From positions 17,048,951 through 17,112,950 of the forward strand of contig NC_134949.1 in NCBI RefSeq assembly GCF_965638725.1: 64,000 nucleotides of DNA. The letters run 5' to 3'. The translations under genes were made by a program, and so were the position numbers. Under the pieces are notes generated by a model that did no database searches, was not told the origin of the DNA, and saw only the letters and a list, made by a program, of their open reading frames with translations. Below, in pieces: positions 53,170 to 64,000 of the stretch (position 1 is its first letter; each line of letters starts with the position of its first letter). The stretch is from Aptenodytes patagonicus. Lineage: Eukaryota > Chordata > Aves > Sphenisciformes > Spheniscidae.

Positions 53170-54438
53170 TTGGGAAGGGAATCATTCTTCTTCCGGGTCA
53201 CTTGATAGAGAGGGTTTACGATCAGACTGTAATTTGGAATACGCATTCTCCAAAAACCCACGACGCCTAAGAAAGCTTGTGTTTCCTTTTTGCTAGTTGG
53301 TGGAGACGTGGCTGTTATTTTGTTGATCACATCCATTGGGATCTGACGATGTCCATCTTGCCATTTTATTCCTAAAAATTGGATCTCCTGTGCAGGTCCC
53401 TTGACTTTGTTTTATGGCAAAACCAGCCTTCAGAAGGATTTGGACTATTTTCTTCCCTTTCTCAAAAACTTCTCCTGCTGTGTTGCCCCACACGATGATA
53501 TCATCAATGTATTGCAGGTGTTCTGGAGCTCCACCCTGTTCCAGTGCAGTCTGGATCAGTCCATGGCAAATGGTGGGGCTGTGTTTCCACCCCTGGGGCA
53601 GTCGGTTCCATGCGTACTGGACACCCCTCCAAGTGAAAGCAAATTGTGGCCTGCACTCTGCTGCCAAAGGGATTGAGAAAAACGCAATATCAACTGTGGC
53701 ATACCACTTGGCTGCCTTTGACTCCAGTTCGTATTGAAGTTCTAGCATGTCCGGTACGGCACCACTCAGCGGCGGTGTGACTTCGTTCAGGCCATGATAG
53801 TCTACTGTCAGTCTCCATTCTCCATTAGACTTTTGCACTGGCCATATGGGACTGTTAAAGGGTGAGTGAGTCTTGCCGATCACTCCTTGGCTCTCCAGTC
53901 GATGAATCAGCTTACGGATGGGAATCAGGGAGTCTCGGTTGGTGCGATATTGCCGCCGGTGCACTGTGGTGGTAGCGATTGGCACCTGTTGGTCTTTGAC
54001 CTTCAGCAACCCCACAACAGAGGGGTCCTCCGAGAGACCAGGCAAGGTAGACAGCTGTTTAATTTCCTCCATCTCCAAGGCAGCTATACCAAAAGCCCAC
54101 CGGTACCCTTTTGGGTCCTTGAAATACCCTCTCCTGAGGTAGTCTATGCCAAGGATGCACGGAGCATCTGGGCCAGTCACAATGGGGTGCTTCTGCCACC
54201 CATTCCCAGGTAGACTCACTTCGGCTTCCAATACAGTTAGCTGTTGGGATCCCCCCGTCACCCCAGAAATACAGATGGGTTCTGCCCCTTTATAGCTTGA
54301 TGGCATTAGGGTACACTGTGCACCGGTGTCTACTAGAGCCTTATACTTCTGTGGGTCTGATGTGCCAGGCCACCGAATCCACACAGTCCAGTAAACCCGG
54401 TTGTCCCTTTCCTCCCCCTGGCTGGAGGCAGGGCCCCT
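53170..54438 (-). pseudogene. ERVL-type protease and reverse-transcriptase remnant
   Basis: A retroviral aspartic protease and the front half of reverse transcriptase, as found in class III endogenous retroviruses. Landmarks on the minus strand are the protease active-site motif DTGAQ near 54330, a LGIDYL segment, the RT start block with the WPVQKSNGEWR stretch, the palm motif VDIAFFSIPL, LPQGW, and the catalytic YIDD near 53511. The frame runs open for about 360 codons from 54384, then shifts near 53400. The following connection segment (with ETQAFLG and FWR) is in another frame and runs into LTR sequence near 53165. RNase H and integrase are missing. Confidence 0.9.
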
Positions 54439-54600
54439 CTAATCCTCATCACAGTACTCATTTCTCATTTCTTGTACATACGAGTCAGAAGTTTCTTCAT
54501 TAAGATCAGAAGTAAGATCGGCCCTTCTACTTTGTCTGGGGAACTGCCCACTGGAAACTGGAGCAGCAATTTTCCTGGAAGAACTCAGAGAGGATAGGTC
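54439..54600 (-). pseudogene. ERVL gag C-terminal fragment ending in TAG
   Basis: About 50 codons of Ser/Arg-rich gag tail end at TAG (54441-54439). The protease frame continues directly beyond, in the same reading frame. This arrangement suggests gag and pro-pol were separated by a stop rather than by a frameshift in this family, although a mutation in this one copy is equally possible. The fragment breaks off at about 54600, where an inverted gag segment begins. Confidence 0.7.
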
Positions 54601-54850
54601 CTACTCCCCACCTGTACGGACCAGTATCTCGGCTATTAGAAGTCAGCGTTCTTTTACTCAAGAGAGAGAATATAAAGGGTACACACCACGGGGCACCCTA
54701 TGGTTTTACCTGCGTGACCACGGAGAGGACATGAGGAAGTGGGATGGGAAACCTACTGCAGCCCTAGAGGCACGGGTACGTGAGTTGCAAGGAAAAACAG
54801 TCCCAAGAGGGGGTTCTTCCAAGGAAAATTTGGCTTTAATCCTACACGTC
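54600..54850 (+). pseudogene. Inverted ERVL gag fragment
   Basis: On the plus strand an open frame carries gag-like sequence with the stretches GTLWFYLRDHGEDMRKWDGK and ALEARVRELQG. I recognise these as a gag segment of avian ERVL-type elements that would normally precede the C-terminal piece on the other strand. Its orientation is opposite to the adjoining gag tail and pol, so the provirus has suffered an inversion with one breakpoint near 54600. The second edge, near 54845, is estimated from where gag-like sequence stops. Confidence 0.7.
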
Positions 54851-57800
54851 AAGAAACGTAAAGTTAAATTAGCTGCCGGTTTTTGTTTCACTCTCTCTGA
54901 AACACAAAGAAGGGCAACAAATTAGGGAAAGTTTCACCAAAAGGAAAAGGCTTTCTAATGGCTTCATCTGCTCCAAAATGCTTGTAAGAGCACAGACAGC
55001 AGATCTGGTAAACACAGTTTACAAAGAATTTGCTCATCCAACAGGTGCCATTAAGTAGTAATAACTGAGAAAACAAGCAGATATTTTATGGTTATTTGGT
55101 AGCAAGCTGTGCCTTAGGTAGTAAAGCAGACCAGAAGCATGATGAGTCACTGTGAGACATCGGTGATGCTGCCTCACGTGCAAAAACTGATAGTCATATT
55201 TTGGACTGGAAAGAATTTTCCTCTCGGCATGTTGTCTAGCATGTGATGATGAGGTAATACTTGCTTTCTTCTGAAGTAATGAGGAGAATTTCCTAGAATA
55301 AGGTAAACTAGTCTGAAATGTCTGATTTCTTCCAATGGTGGAGGGGTGCAGAGATCAGTTTTGGGATCCCAGGTCTCCTCCCAGGTAATCCAGTATCAAT
55401 AATAAGGCCCCATCCCCAATCCCACATGCTCTGCTGCATTTTATATGACTGCTCCTGTAAAGTTATCATTTAAATGGCTAACTTTTAACCTCGGATACAC
55501 ACACGCAATTCTTCTAGTGAAGAGATTCATGCTTGCGTACTGGACCATGAAAATATGTTAAAACTGAAGATGCCCCCTCCTCCTTAACATAGAAAGAAAT
55601 GGTACAAACTTACTCCCTGACACAGACACACTATGTTCAAAGTGATCTTTAGATATCTTTAGAAGAAATACAAGCAGAACAGAGCACTGAGATACACTGG
55701 CGTCCTAGCCCTTTGACTGATCCTTATCATTGCATGTGTTAACACATTGCCTGGGAGTTCAGTACAGGATACTCCCTACAGTAATCTTATCTTTTCTCTT
55801 CTTTTCTTTTCTAGCATTTCCACTTATGATTTTAGAAAACACATTTTTAATCACCAGAAACAGCTGTAATTTCTTGTGCACTTCTGCCCAAGCTGCAAAT
55901 ACTTCTCAGGGTTGTGGGGGTATCAATCAGAGATGCTTATGTACAAAGTAAGGAGAAGGACCCTAGATCAGAGCTCTCTGCAGAGAAGATACATTGAATT
56001 TTTAAAGAAAAGAAAATCTTATCCATGAGTCAAGCAGAACAACAGAGACACACAGTGCTGCAAGAAGAATGACTGTCAGGAGGCTAAATACTGCTGTCCT
56101 TACTCTGATTAAGGAGCGCCCGAAGTCAATGGAGGTTTAACCTGGGTCTGAAATGACAAATATGATGTTTAGAGATGCTTAGCACCAACAGCTGACATTG
56201 ATTTCCACTGGAATCCAGGAGGCTCAGTACTTTATAAAAATCAGACTCCACGTTTTACCAGAGTTTTGTTACTGTGAATAAATAACTGAGTACTTAAAGA
56301 AGCTTTAGTGTGACTTTTATCTGCTCTTTATAAGAGCACTCATTAGCTACTTGCTTTGGAATCTCTCTGATCTACACGCCTGACCAACAGGACCTAATAA
56401 ATGCAAAGAGGAGAAATGATGTTTTCTGTAGCTCAATACCCGTTCAATGTTTAAGAGAGTACACCCAGCATCTGCTACAATTACACTCCAGTCAGCTTTC
56501 CCACAGAGTGCCAGGGTTTAAGAGAAATGTGTATTATCCCAACCACCCTCGGAAAGCCCTCAGTACAAACACAGTCCAACAGAGAACACAGCCAGACTCA
56601 CTCCCTTCCTGGGGTTTTATCAATAAGTCAAAACCTTAACACAACATAAACTTCAGCACAAGCTTCCTCTCCAAGTTTCACAGTCATCAGGATTTGCTTC
56701 TTTTGCCACGAATCCTTTCCATGAGCAACAGGCTTCTGTTCCCTTCATATCCCACTTCAACTCAGCTGGACCCCCTGGGGGTCAACCTGTCAGCAGCAAC
56801 TCTGTGCCTTGGTGCAGGGTTTAGCTCCTGTCCTTAGACTAATTCAGTAAAGTTGCTCTGAAGGCAGGGAGAAGTCAAAGCCTGCCAACCGCTTACAGGC
56901 AGATGATCTCCAGCTGACCTGGAGCAATCCTCCTGGGCAGGAGAAGCAAGCAAGGCGTCGCAGCAGCTCAGCTACTCAGCAGCATCGCAAGCTGTACAAA
57001 TCTCCTTGGCAATTTGCAAAGTACAGATGATCGGAAATGGGTACGAGAACAAAAATCACAGGTGACTGGGGTCTGTAATACTAATGACCCATTACTACGA
57101 CCCACAAGTGTTTTACTTATTCCATGACATCCTATGCTACTGAAAATAAAAAGCATAGATTCAAAATAAATTGCTCTGTGCCTAACAAAAATGAAAATCG
57201 CTTGATCTTTGACCTCATCATTTCAGTTTCTCTGGAAAAGCAGAAGACCATATACTTACTTAGTCTGCTGTATCTAAATAACTCCTTCTACAATGGAGCC
57301 ATGGTCTCTAAAATAGTAATGATAATAAACCTAAAGAACTGCTATGGCATTTAAGCAAACTATTTTTATGGATTTTATGGAGTAACGGAGAATTATCAAA
57401 ATTCTAGGCTATTTTCATTGGTGCTGAAAAAGGTATCCATTAAAAATGTACTAATTCAGCCATGGCCAAAACCATGAAAAGCTACAGCCCAACACCTGCA
57501 GGCCATAAGGGGAAAGTGGGTGGGAGAGGGAGAACAAGCAGCCCCAGGAGATGAGAGCTGCTTCTGAGTTGAGGCAGGACTTACGTGGGAACCAACGCAG
57601 ACACATGTGGCACCTCTTCCTCCCACATGCTCCATCCCCAGGTTTCAGTATGTTTCTGTGACCCTTTCCAGTGCTACAGATAATTTGTGTAGCAAAAAGA
57701 AACAAAAGCAGGGATCATACCCCAAACTCTGTCCATACCACGTTGACTGGGAGTAATATGTATGGATAGAAAACCATGCCAAAGCAGAAAGCTATATTCC

Positions 57801-60800
57801 CAAATTAGACCAGATCAATTAGAACAGACCAAGGTCATTAAGGCTTTTAAGAGTGATGTGATGGGTACATCACAACGTAAGTATTACCATGTCCTCAATG
57901 ACAGGGGTGAAACAATCCCAGCAAAACTTTTTAACAACCTTCATGCCACGTATATGGGTCTAATGCACGTATGTGCAACAGACCTGGGCAGTGAGCACCA
58001 CCAACTCTCCTCCTATGTGCGGAGAAAGAGCCAGGCGAGGGCATGATGTGTGCAGCTGTAATCAATCATGACTGACATTCTTTCTAAATGAGAGTCTGTA
58101 ACTTCAATCATCGTTTCCCAGTTACATTACCCACATTTCAGCAAGTCCTAAAAATGATTTAAAAAAAAAATAGTGGAAAGCATGCAATTAATGAGAAAGT
58201 CAGGAATACGTGAAAGCTGCTTTATCATGGCTGTAAAGCGTGGGTGCCTGGGAACATGGAGTGTAAATGCAGGAGCCGTGGGTACCACACGGGTACATCC
58301 AAAAGGACTGCGTGCCATGTCACAAGCTAAAGGGCAGCGAGTGGCACAGAGTCAGATTTCATTGCTACAGGATACTGAAAATATTGTAATGTGTGTATTA
58401 ATAATTAATTTGGCACGGTGACAGCAATTTTACTGTAAAATGGAGATGCGTGACTATTACTGGAGCCTGCGGGGAAACAAAGATAAATGTCCTTCCCCAG
58501 ATCTCACATCATCCAATAACCAGATCGGGAATACAATCCAGGACTGCTGACACCTTTCTCTGCTGCAGCCACTAGATCACATTACCACAGGCGGAAAGTC
58601 CTCTGAGCGTTAGAGGTCATTTTCTGTACAAAGCAGGAAAATGGAGAGCCTGTTAGATGGAAGGAGAGGAGAAAAGCATGGCTGGGACAGCTCCACCTAA
58701 GAGGGAGCTGTCTACTCCCCAGAAATAGATAGGGGTGAGCACTAAGGACACAAGAGTTATTGAAGGTAAAAGTAAACTCTGGCACAAGAACTGACAATAA
58801 ACCATTTTAAAATGTTCATGGATAAATTTACGCTGGAGATGAGAAGGAACCTCACTTACATCCATACTTGGAAGTGGGAGGATGAGGGCAACAGAGGAGG
58901 GGAGAAAGAGGAAGAAACCCATACCTTCCATAGTTCAAAGACAAAACCAGATTAAAAAAAAAAAAAAAAAGTATTTCTAGGATATGGCTCTGGCAGTAGC
59001 AAGTAACTGCTCTACATTAACCAGGCAATGTCCTTCTGTTCTATGTTGCTGTGCTACTGAAGAATTGTTATCAAAATGCACAGAGGTCCTTCACTTTGCA
59101 CTTCTCTTTCTTTTATTCTTTTCTTTATTGTTCCTTCCTTCTTTCTCTCACACCCATTTCAAATGCCAGGAGGTTCAAAGCCCCAGTAGGTTTGCTGCCA
59201 CTTGGTCCCGTCCAACATGTGATGTTCGTACAGAGACTAACACATTACTTTGTATAGCCACGGGGTTTAAAAGCTTGCAGTTCTCCAGAAACATTGAGAA
59301 AAATGGCTTTCAGGCCAGGTTAGCCCATGCCCAAATGCCACATCATACAAATTGCCTGTGAATGGTGTTTTAATTTAGCTCTAATTTGTGATAGCATCAT
59401 TATCACATGGACTTAGTGTGCCAGTCACTATACTGATACAAGCTAAAAAAGGCCATCTCCCTTCCAGAGAAATCAAAGCATAATTAGGGATACATCAATA
59501 TTTACTTCAGGCAGGGGTGCAAAGAGCCCTCTGCTGAAGACTCAGTTGCAACCACCGGACCAGCAGTGAAGAAAATGGGGGTTGCTGGACAAAATGACAG
59601 CTCCAAAATGCCAGTGGTCCTGTCTGGTCAGTAGCAATTAGAACAATTAAATGTAAGGCTTGCTTTTCAAAACACAGAAGGGTTTTCAAAGGCAGCGGGT
59701 TTAAAATGCCAGTGGAGTGCCACATTATCTGTACCATACTGTTATTTTTAACCATCCATGGCTCCATCCTCCTACACTCATTTTCCTCCTGAGGCTTCCA
59801 CACCTTTAGTTTCCGCACTGCTACAGTCTCCCAACGTGTTTCTTCCTCAGATGAAGTACTCGCCCTTTGCTCTTCTTCCTCCCTGCTGGTGCCTCTCTCA
59901 GCACGCACCCTCCACAGAGCTCGTTAGTGCCTCTGCTTCACGAAGCACATCTTTGCGGGTGACTCCTGAGTCCTTATCTTGAGTTGTGCCCCAGTTATCA
60001 GGCAGGCGCAATCAATAAGAAGGACGATCAGAGCTGGGCTGAAGACTTACAGTGCAGGAGAGGAGAGAATATGGGATTAATTCTGGCGTGGGAGAAAGAG
60101 AAAGGTGTGACAGGAACGGCGAGTCAGCTGCAGCATCCATACCTGCTATTCTGCAATGCATTTTAAAGCTTACACACATCAAGAATGGAAATAACCCATA
60201 TTTATATTGGGTACGGTCAGACAGCTTGTTCCTGATGGGATGCTCCCTGCCTCCTGTCTTGTAGCACCCCACTTGTTACTCAATCATTTTCTAGGTCCCA
60301 CAGAGGACCCAAAGAGGACTTCTCCCTTTCTGTCAACATGGCAGCAGCTTCCCTACCCTTCCTTCATCCACATTTGTCAATGGTTCACTTCAGTTCTTTT
60401 GCTTTTCCCCTTTCCTTCCCATTCCTTGATTCTGCCTGCCCTTGTGACAGAGAAACGAGGAGGCTCTTATCAAATGCTTTCCCTGGCCCTCCTTCACACT
60501 AAGATTTCTCTTTAAGTGCTGAGCTCCAGTGCGGTCTCAGCTGTTCCTTCTTCTCTACCCTCCCTGTACCTCATGACAACAATTTTTTCTGCAAAAATGT
60601 CACACGCTTTTCTGCTCAAGCTTCCTCTCACTTTCCAGGGTAACTCATGTCCTCTTTGTAACTGCCAATAACCTTCCTGGAGGTGCACTTTCAGTTCTTC
60701 CTACCCCTTCTTCCATTGCCTCCTGCGCACGCTGTATTTATTGTATCGCCACCTTCGTGTTTTTTTCTCATTCTTATCTTCCCGTCTTCTTTTGTTTAGC

Positions 60801-62395
60801 ATTTTCTGCTTGACAAATATCAGTCTACTACATACAATCTCTCTCCTCACAAGAGACAGGGTCACATAGGTTATACAAACAGGTTATAAGGAGATATTTT
60901 ATGTGCCCCAAAACATGTCCATTTTTCCTGACTCCGTCTAATATAAACATTGCCTCTGCTGACAAAACTTTGCCCTCTTAAATCCTTGATCATCGTGGCT
61001 ACAACCCCCCAGTTTCTTCCTCAGCGCACACCTCCTGCAATAATTACCTGGGGGATGGTCCTCTACCTTCAGCTGATGCATCTCAACTCCCCAGGCGGCA
61101 CATCTCATGTCAGAGATGAGTACTCTGCAAATTGAACCTCTCTTCCCTGATCCTGGGGTAAATGCCAGTTTTTAACAAATAACACAGAAAACCTTACTGC
61201 AATGGACTGCCTGTGTATTTTCACCAAATTCAGAAAAAAAACCCTGTTCTATAAGAAGTTTTAGGGCTGGTTTGAAAGATAAACAATCCCCCCTGACAGA
61301 TCGTAACTTCAAGAAGGTCGGTGAAATAATATGACAAGGGTGGTGATTAACTCTCACCACAAAGGAAAATGTTGAGTTGATGTAGGTGGCATATAAAATC
61401 CCCCCCTCTCTTTATGAGTCAGGTAAGCTGCCAGAAAGCGGAGGTGGAATCCGTGGGATGGAGCTGTTTTCATTCCAGCCAGTTAGCACTATGCTTTTTT
61501 GAAAGACAAAAAAAAATAGTTTAATTATTAAATCAGATTTTTTTTAAACTAAGAGTCTTATTTAAATAGCAAAATCTAACATTTGCCCTTGATCCCCAGT
61601 GATGCTGTTTGTAGTCAGTGATAGTCAAGGGGAAATATTATTAAACAACTCCACCCCCACCCCCTGAGGTTAATGTAGCATTTTTGGGTTATGCATCTAT
61701 TCTTCCATCTCCCACCCAATGCATACGATCCTACAGTCACAGCTCTCTCCTCTCCCTCTGGCTCCAGAAAAAAAGGGAAGCTGATGAGCCGAGATCCCAG
61801 CCTCGCCCCACACAGAGCCCTTTTCAGAGGCAGAGCTTAGCTCTGACGAGGAAAAAAGCATTTCTCTCCCAATAGCTGCACAAAAGTGGCTTAACAAATG
61901 TATAAAACAAAACAATTGGCAAGAAAGAAAAGCATTTTGTGGGGTCTTATTTTGGATCAGTCCAGGATTCAAGGGATCATTCAAATAGATGGCGGTGTCC
62001 CTTATCTAAAATTATAGTTTTCATTACCAAAAATCAGAAAATTAGAAATGTGAAGAAAATGCCATTAGTTCCGTGGGTTCAGGGGGCTTACAATCCTCCT
62101 CTGGTACTGTCAGTGGGGGCACGATAACTGCTCTGTTCACGGTGCAGCCTGAGCGAGCCGCTTTCTCAAGTCCACTGCTGAATTTAGGAACATTTCCCAC
62201 ATACTTAATTCTTCAGTCTACCCGATACGTGTGTTTGAGGATGGGCAGGAGCAGCGTATTTCAGCTGCTGAGAAAGGGATGCAATAGGATCAGACTATCA
62301 ACATAAGAAGTCATTATTTTGTTTCAGCTGGAGAATGGAAGATCTAGAGTGGAGCAGAGACATATGTATACACACATATATATGTAAATATAAGT
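54851..62395. other. Intergenic DNA, no gene seen
   Basis: No gene was supported in this 7.5-kb stretch. Open frames reach 133 codons (59507-59908, minus) without domains. An old interspersed remnant may lie at about 56110-56270 ('gaagtcaatgg' ... 'aggctcagtactttataaaa'), resembling a sauropsid repeat, and a MIR-like remnant lies at 58465-58590. Bases 60240-60840 are pyrimidine-rich on the plus strand. Confidence 0.5.
58465..58590 (-). mobile_element. MIR-like SINE remnant, reverse orientation
   Basis: The plus strand resembles the antisense of a tRNA-derived core SINE: 'ggggaaacaaagataaa', then 'cagatcgggaatacaatcca', 'ggactgctgacacc' and 'gcagccactagatcacatt'. The third phrase corresponds to the tRNA box-B region in reverse. 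It is strongly diverged, and recognition is from consensus memory. Confidence 0.5.
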
Positions 62396-62735
62396 CAGGA
62401 GAAAGGATGAAGGAGGACAATGACCAAAGGAACAGCGTGGAGAAAAAATGTCAAGAGGAAGGTAGAGTAAGGCAGTGAACTGAGGTGAGATGTCAGAAAG
62501 GAGACAGAAAGAGTATAAAAACTGGGACAGAAGAAGAGAAATAAAAAGATGGAAGGAGAGGATACATGAAAGGGGACAAAAATGAGAGAAAAGGTGTGAG
62601 TGGACAAAAAGCGGAGAGAAGGGGGAAGGTAAAGTAACCAGCACAATGTTTGGCAAGACAGAAATACTGAAGCATAAATAAGACAGAGAAGAGAGACGCG
62701 GAGGGTCATAAGAAGGAAAGACCTTGCTCAGCAGA
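62396..62735. repeat. Purine-rich strand-asymmetric tract
   Basis: For about 340 bases the plus strand is dominated by A and G, with many AGAGA/GAAGG blocks and few pyrimidines. This composition explains the 166-codon pyrimidine-coded (Ser/Leu/Phe-rich) open frame on the minus strand, which I do not consider a gene. It is preceded by an alternating AT/CA stretch at 62357-62390. Such tracts can form triplex DNA. Confidence 0.75.
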
Positions 62736-64000
62736 GAAAATGTGAAATAAGCAGTTGGTGATAAAAAATCACCTGCCACAACAGCACTTCTGAGAGTCAC
62801 GGGTGAGAGGTGTTGCTGCCCCAATGAGGGACAGTATCAAGCCCTGGAAAGTGACAGGCTAAACCCAAAGAGAACAAAGGATGAGGCCAGGAGAAGACAA
62901 ACGATACCCTTGTACTAGGTTGCTGCCTTTTGTCTAAAATAGAAATCATGAATGTCATTGAAATTGCCACTTACATGTTACATCTGAAACTTTAAAAAAC
63001 CTTATTTTTTCCCAATACAGTCCATCTTCTTCCTTCTTCTCTCCCAGTGTTGGATTAAATTAATTACTGTACACTCCACAGTTATACCTCCCTGCCAGGA
63101 AAGAAAACCCCAGACACCATTACGCCTAAAGCAGACCTTGCTCTCTGGCTCCCTTTGCGTATAGAGGCTTCTGTAGAAATATTTTAGTAGACAAAGCTAG
63201 ATTTCCTGCAGCTCCAAAATCACCATGATAGAGTTGGGTATCATTAGCAGGATGAGGAAAGAAAGAGGAAGCAAACAGGGGTGCATGCTCAGGGAAAAGG
63301 CTTTTTTTGTTTTCATAATTAGGAAATCTTACCAGTATAGAGGGAAAAAATTGCTGCTGGTAAATAATCTGTCACTCCTTTGCAGATTGAATAATAGGAA
63401 CAAAAGAAGAGGGTGTGGGAAGTACATTCATATTATCAGATTCTTTCTGTTATTAACATGTGTTCAATGTAATAAAAACATAATCAGGAAAATAACACAC
63501 TGTAACAAAAATACTGTGGAGGCTATAGAGTAAAAACACCAGGAAGATCAAACAGCATTCCCAGGGTAGCACCAGCCTGAGAAACCAGAGCTTTATTAGT
63601 AGTAACAGGAGCAACATATGGAGATGAATGAAACCGTGTTTGTAAATGTGATATGCAATTGCACACTCTCGCTTGGCTTTCCTTTTTCACAATCTGACTC
63701 AGCCTCCACATGGCTCCACTCCCCCATCTTTTGATTCATAAATTCTCGATCTCAAAAAATAAAGAGTTACAAAGACAGCATGCAAAGGGCATGAGATGAC
63801 GTGAAATACGAGGACGCTGGCGAGCGCAGAACGTGCCGTCAGTCACCAGCCTGCAAACGGACAAATCTGCTGGAGAAAAGCAGCAGAGCCAGGGCCATCC
63901 CCTCCAGGGGCTTGCCGGAGGACGCTGTGCAGCAAACCACGGCTCGTCTCCGTTGCACTAGAGACATGCGCTGAGGTAGACAAATCTATTACAAAATTGT
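62736..64000. other. Intergenic DNA, no gene seen
   Basis: AT-rich sequence with chance open frames of up to 102 codons (63225-63533, plus). The last 200 bases become more GC- and CpG-rich (63800-63960), which could be the edge of another feature beyond the window. Confidence 0.5.

Larger units (their letters stand above)
52993..54850 (-). mobile_element. Rearranged ERVL-type provirus remnant (partial 3' LTR, pol, pro, gag)
   Basis: Read on the minus strand the order is gag C-terminus (about 54600-54441), protease and reverse transcriptase (about 54435-53170), then a 3' LTR piece (about 53160-52993) ending in the same TTAAACC...GACA terminus as the solo LTRs. RNase H, integrase, any env and the start of the LTR are missing between RT and LTR, so an internal deletion joined pol directly to LTR. 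Beyond 54600 the next gag portion is present but on the plus strand, an inversion. No 5' LTR was found, and the target duplication cannot be tested. The element is defective. Confidence 0.9.

Noticed and set aside
54297..54503. Plus-strand short frames within the ERV pol region
   Set aside because: Antisense to protease sequence that has a clear DTGAQ motif on the minus strand.
62324..62824. 166-codon Ser/Leu/Phe-rich frame on the minus strand
   Set aside because: Explained by the purine-rich tract, which has few stop codons when read from the pyrimidine strand.

Overview
The window is vertebrate nuclear DNA and almost certainly avian. The evidence is a large planar-cell-polarity cadherin exon, CR1 LINEs of two ages with the bird-type 3' tail (short repeats of ATTCTATG or ATTCTGTG), ERVL-type long terminal repeats with 5-bp target duplications, and no Alu- or L1-like sequence. 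The abundant LTR family and near-identical CR1 copies suggest a neoavian bird rather than a galliform, but that is inference.

Layout. Bases 1-9499 look like the 5' part of a very long first intron. Bases 9500-12689 (minus strand) are the first coding exon of the seven-pass cadherin CELSR1, with signal peptide, short pro-region, eight cadherin repeats and most of a ninth, ending in a clean phase-1 splice donor. A CpG-island promoter occupies about 12690-13560. From there to 64000 the sequence is upstream intergenic DNA with one further gene-like feature: an isolated, intact 126-codon histone H2B on the minus strand (47826-48206), with no other histone gene, no 3' histone stem-loop and a splice-acceptor-like sequence just before its start codon.

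The rest is transposable-element debris. There is a CR1 fragment at 22455-23060 and a CR1 island at 28647-32440 containing two similar 5'-truncated reverse-transcriptase copies and two copies of a 253-bp non-CR1 direct repeat. There are two solo LTRs of one family (34777-35321 and 41085-41616), each with an exact 5-bp target duplication. A rearranged ERVL-type provirus remnant (about 52993-54850) keeps protease and partial reverse transcriptase on the minus strand, joined to a piece of the same LTR family, with part of gag inverted. Other items are an old CR1 tail (52068-52252), very old CR1/L3-like pieces (18940, 25040, 41975), a MIR-like SINE remnant (58465), a 90-bp foldback (18431-18773) and a 340-bp purine-rich tract (62396-62735).

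The two genes show no functional link. CELSR1 is a membrane polarity protein and H2B is a chromatin protein; the shared neighbourhood is positional only. I found no operon-like system, CRISPR array, tRNA or rRNA. The strongest leads are the solitary H2B, the rearranged ERVL and the direct-repeat/CR1 sandwich. Most other short open frames appear to be chance, antisense or low-complexity.
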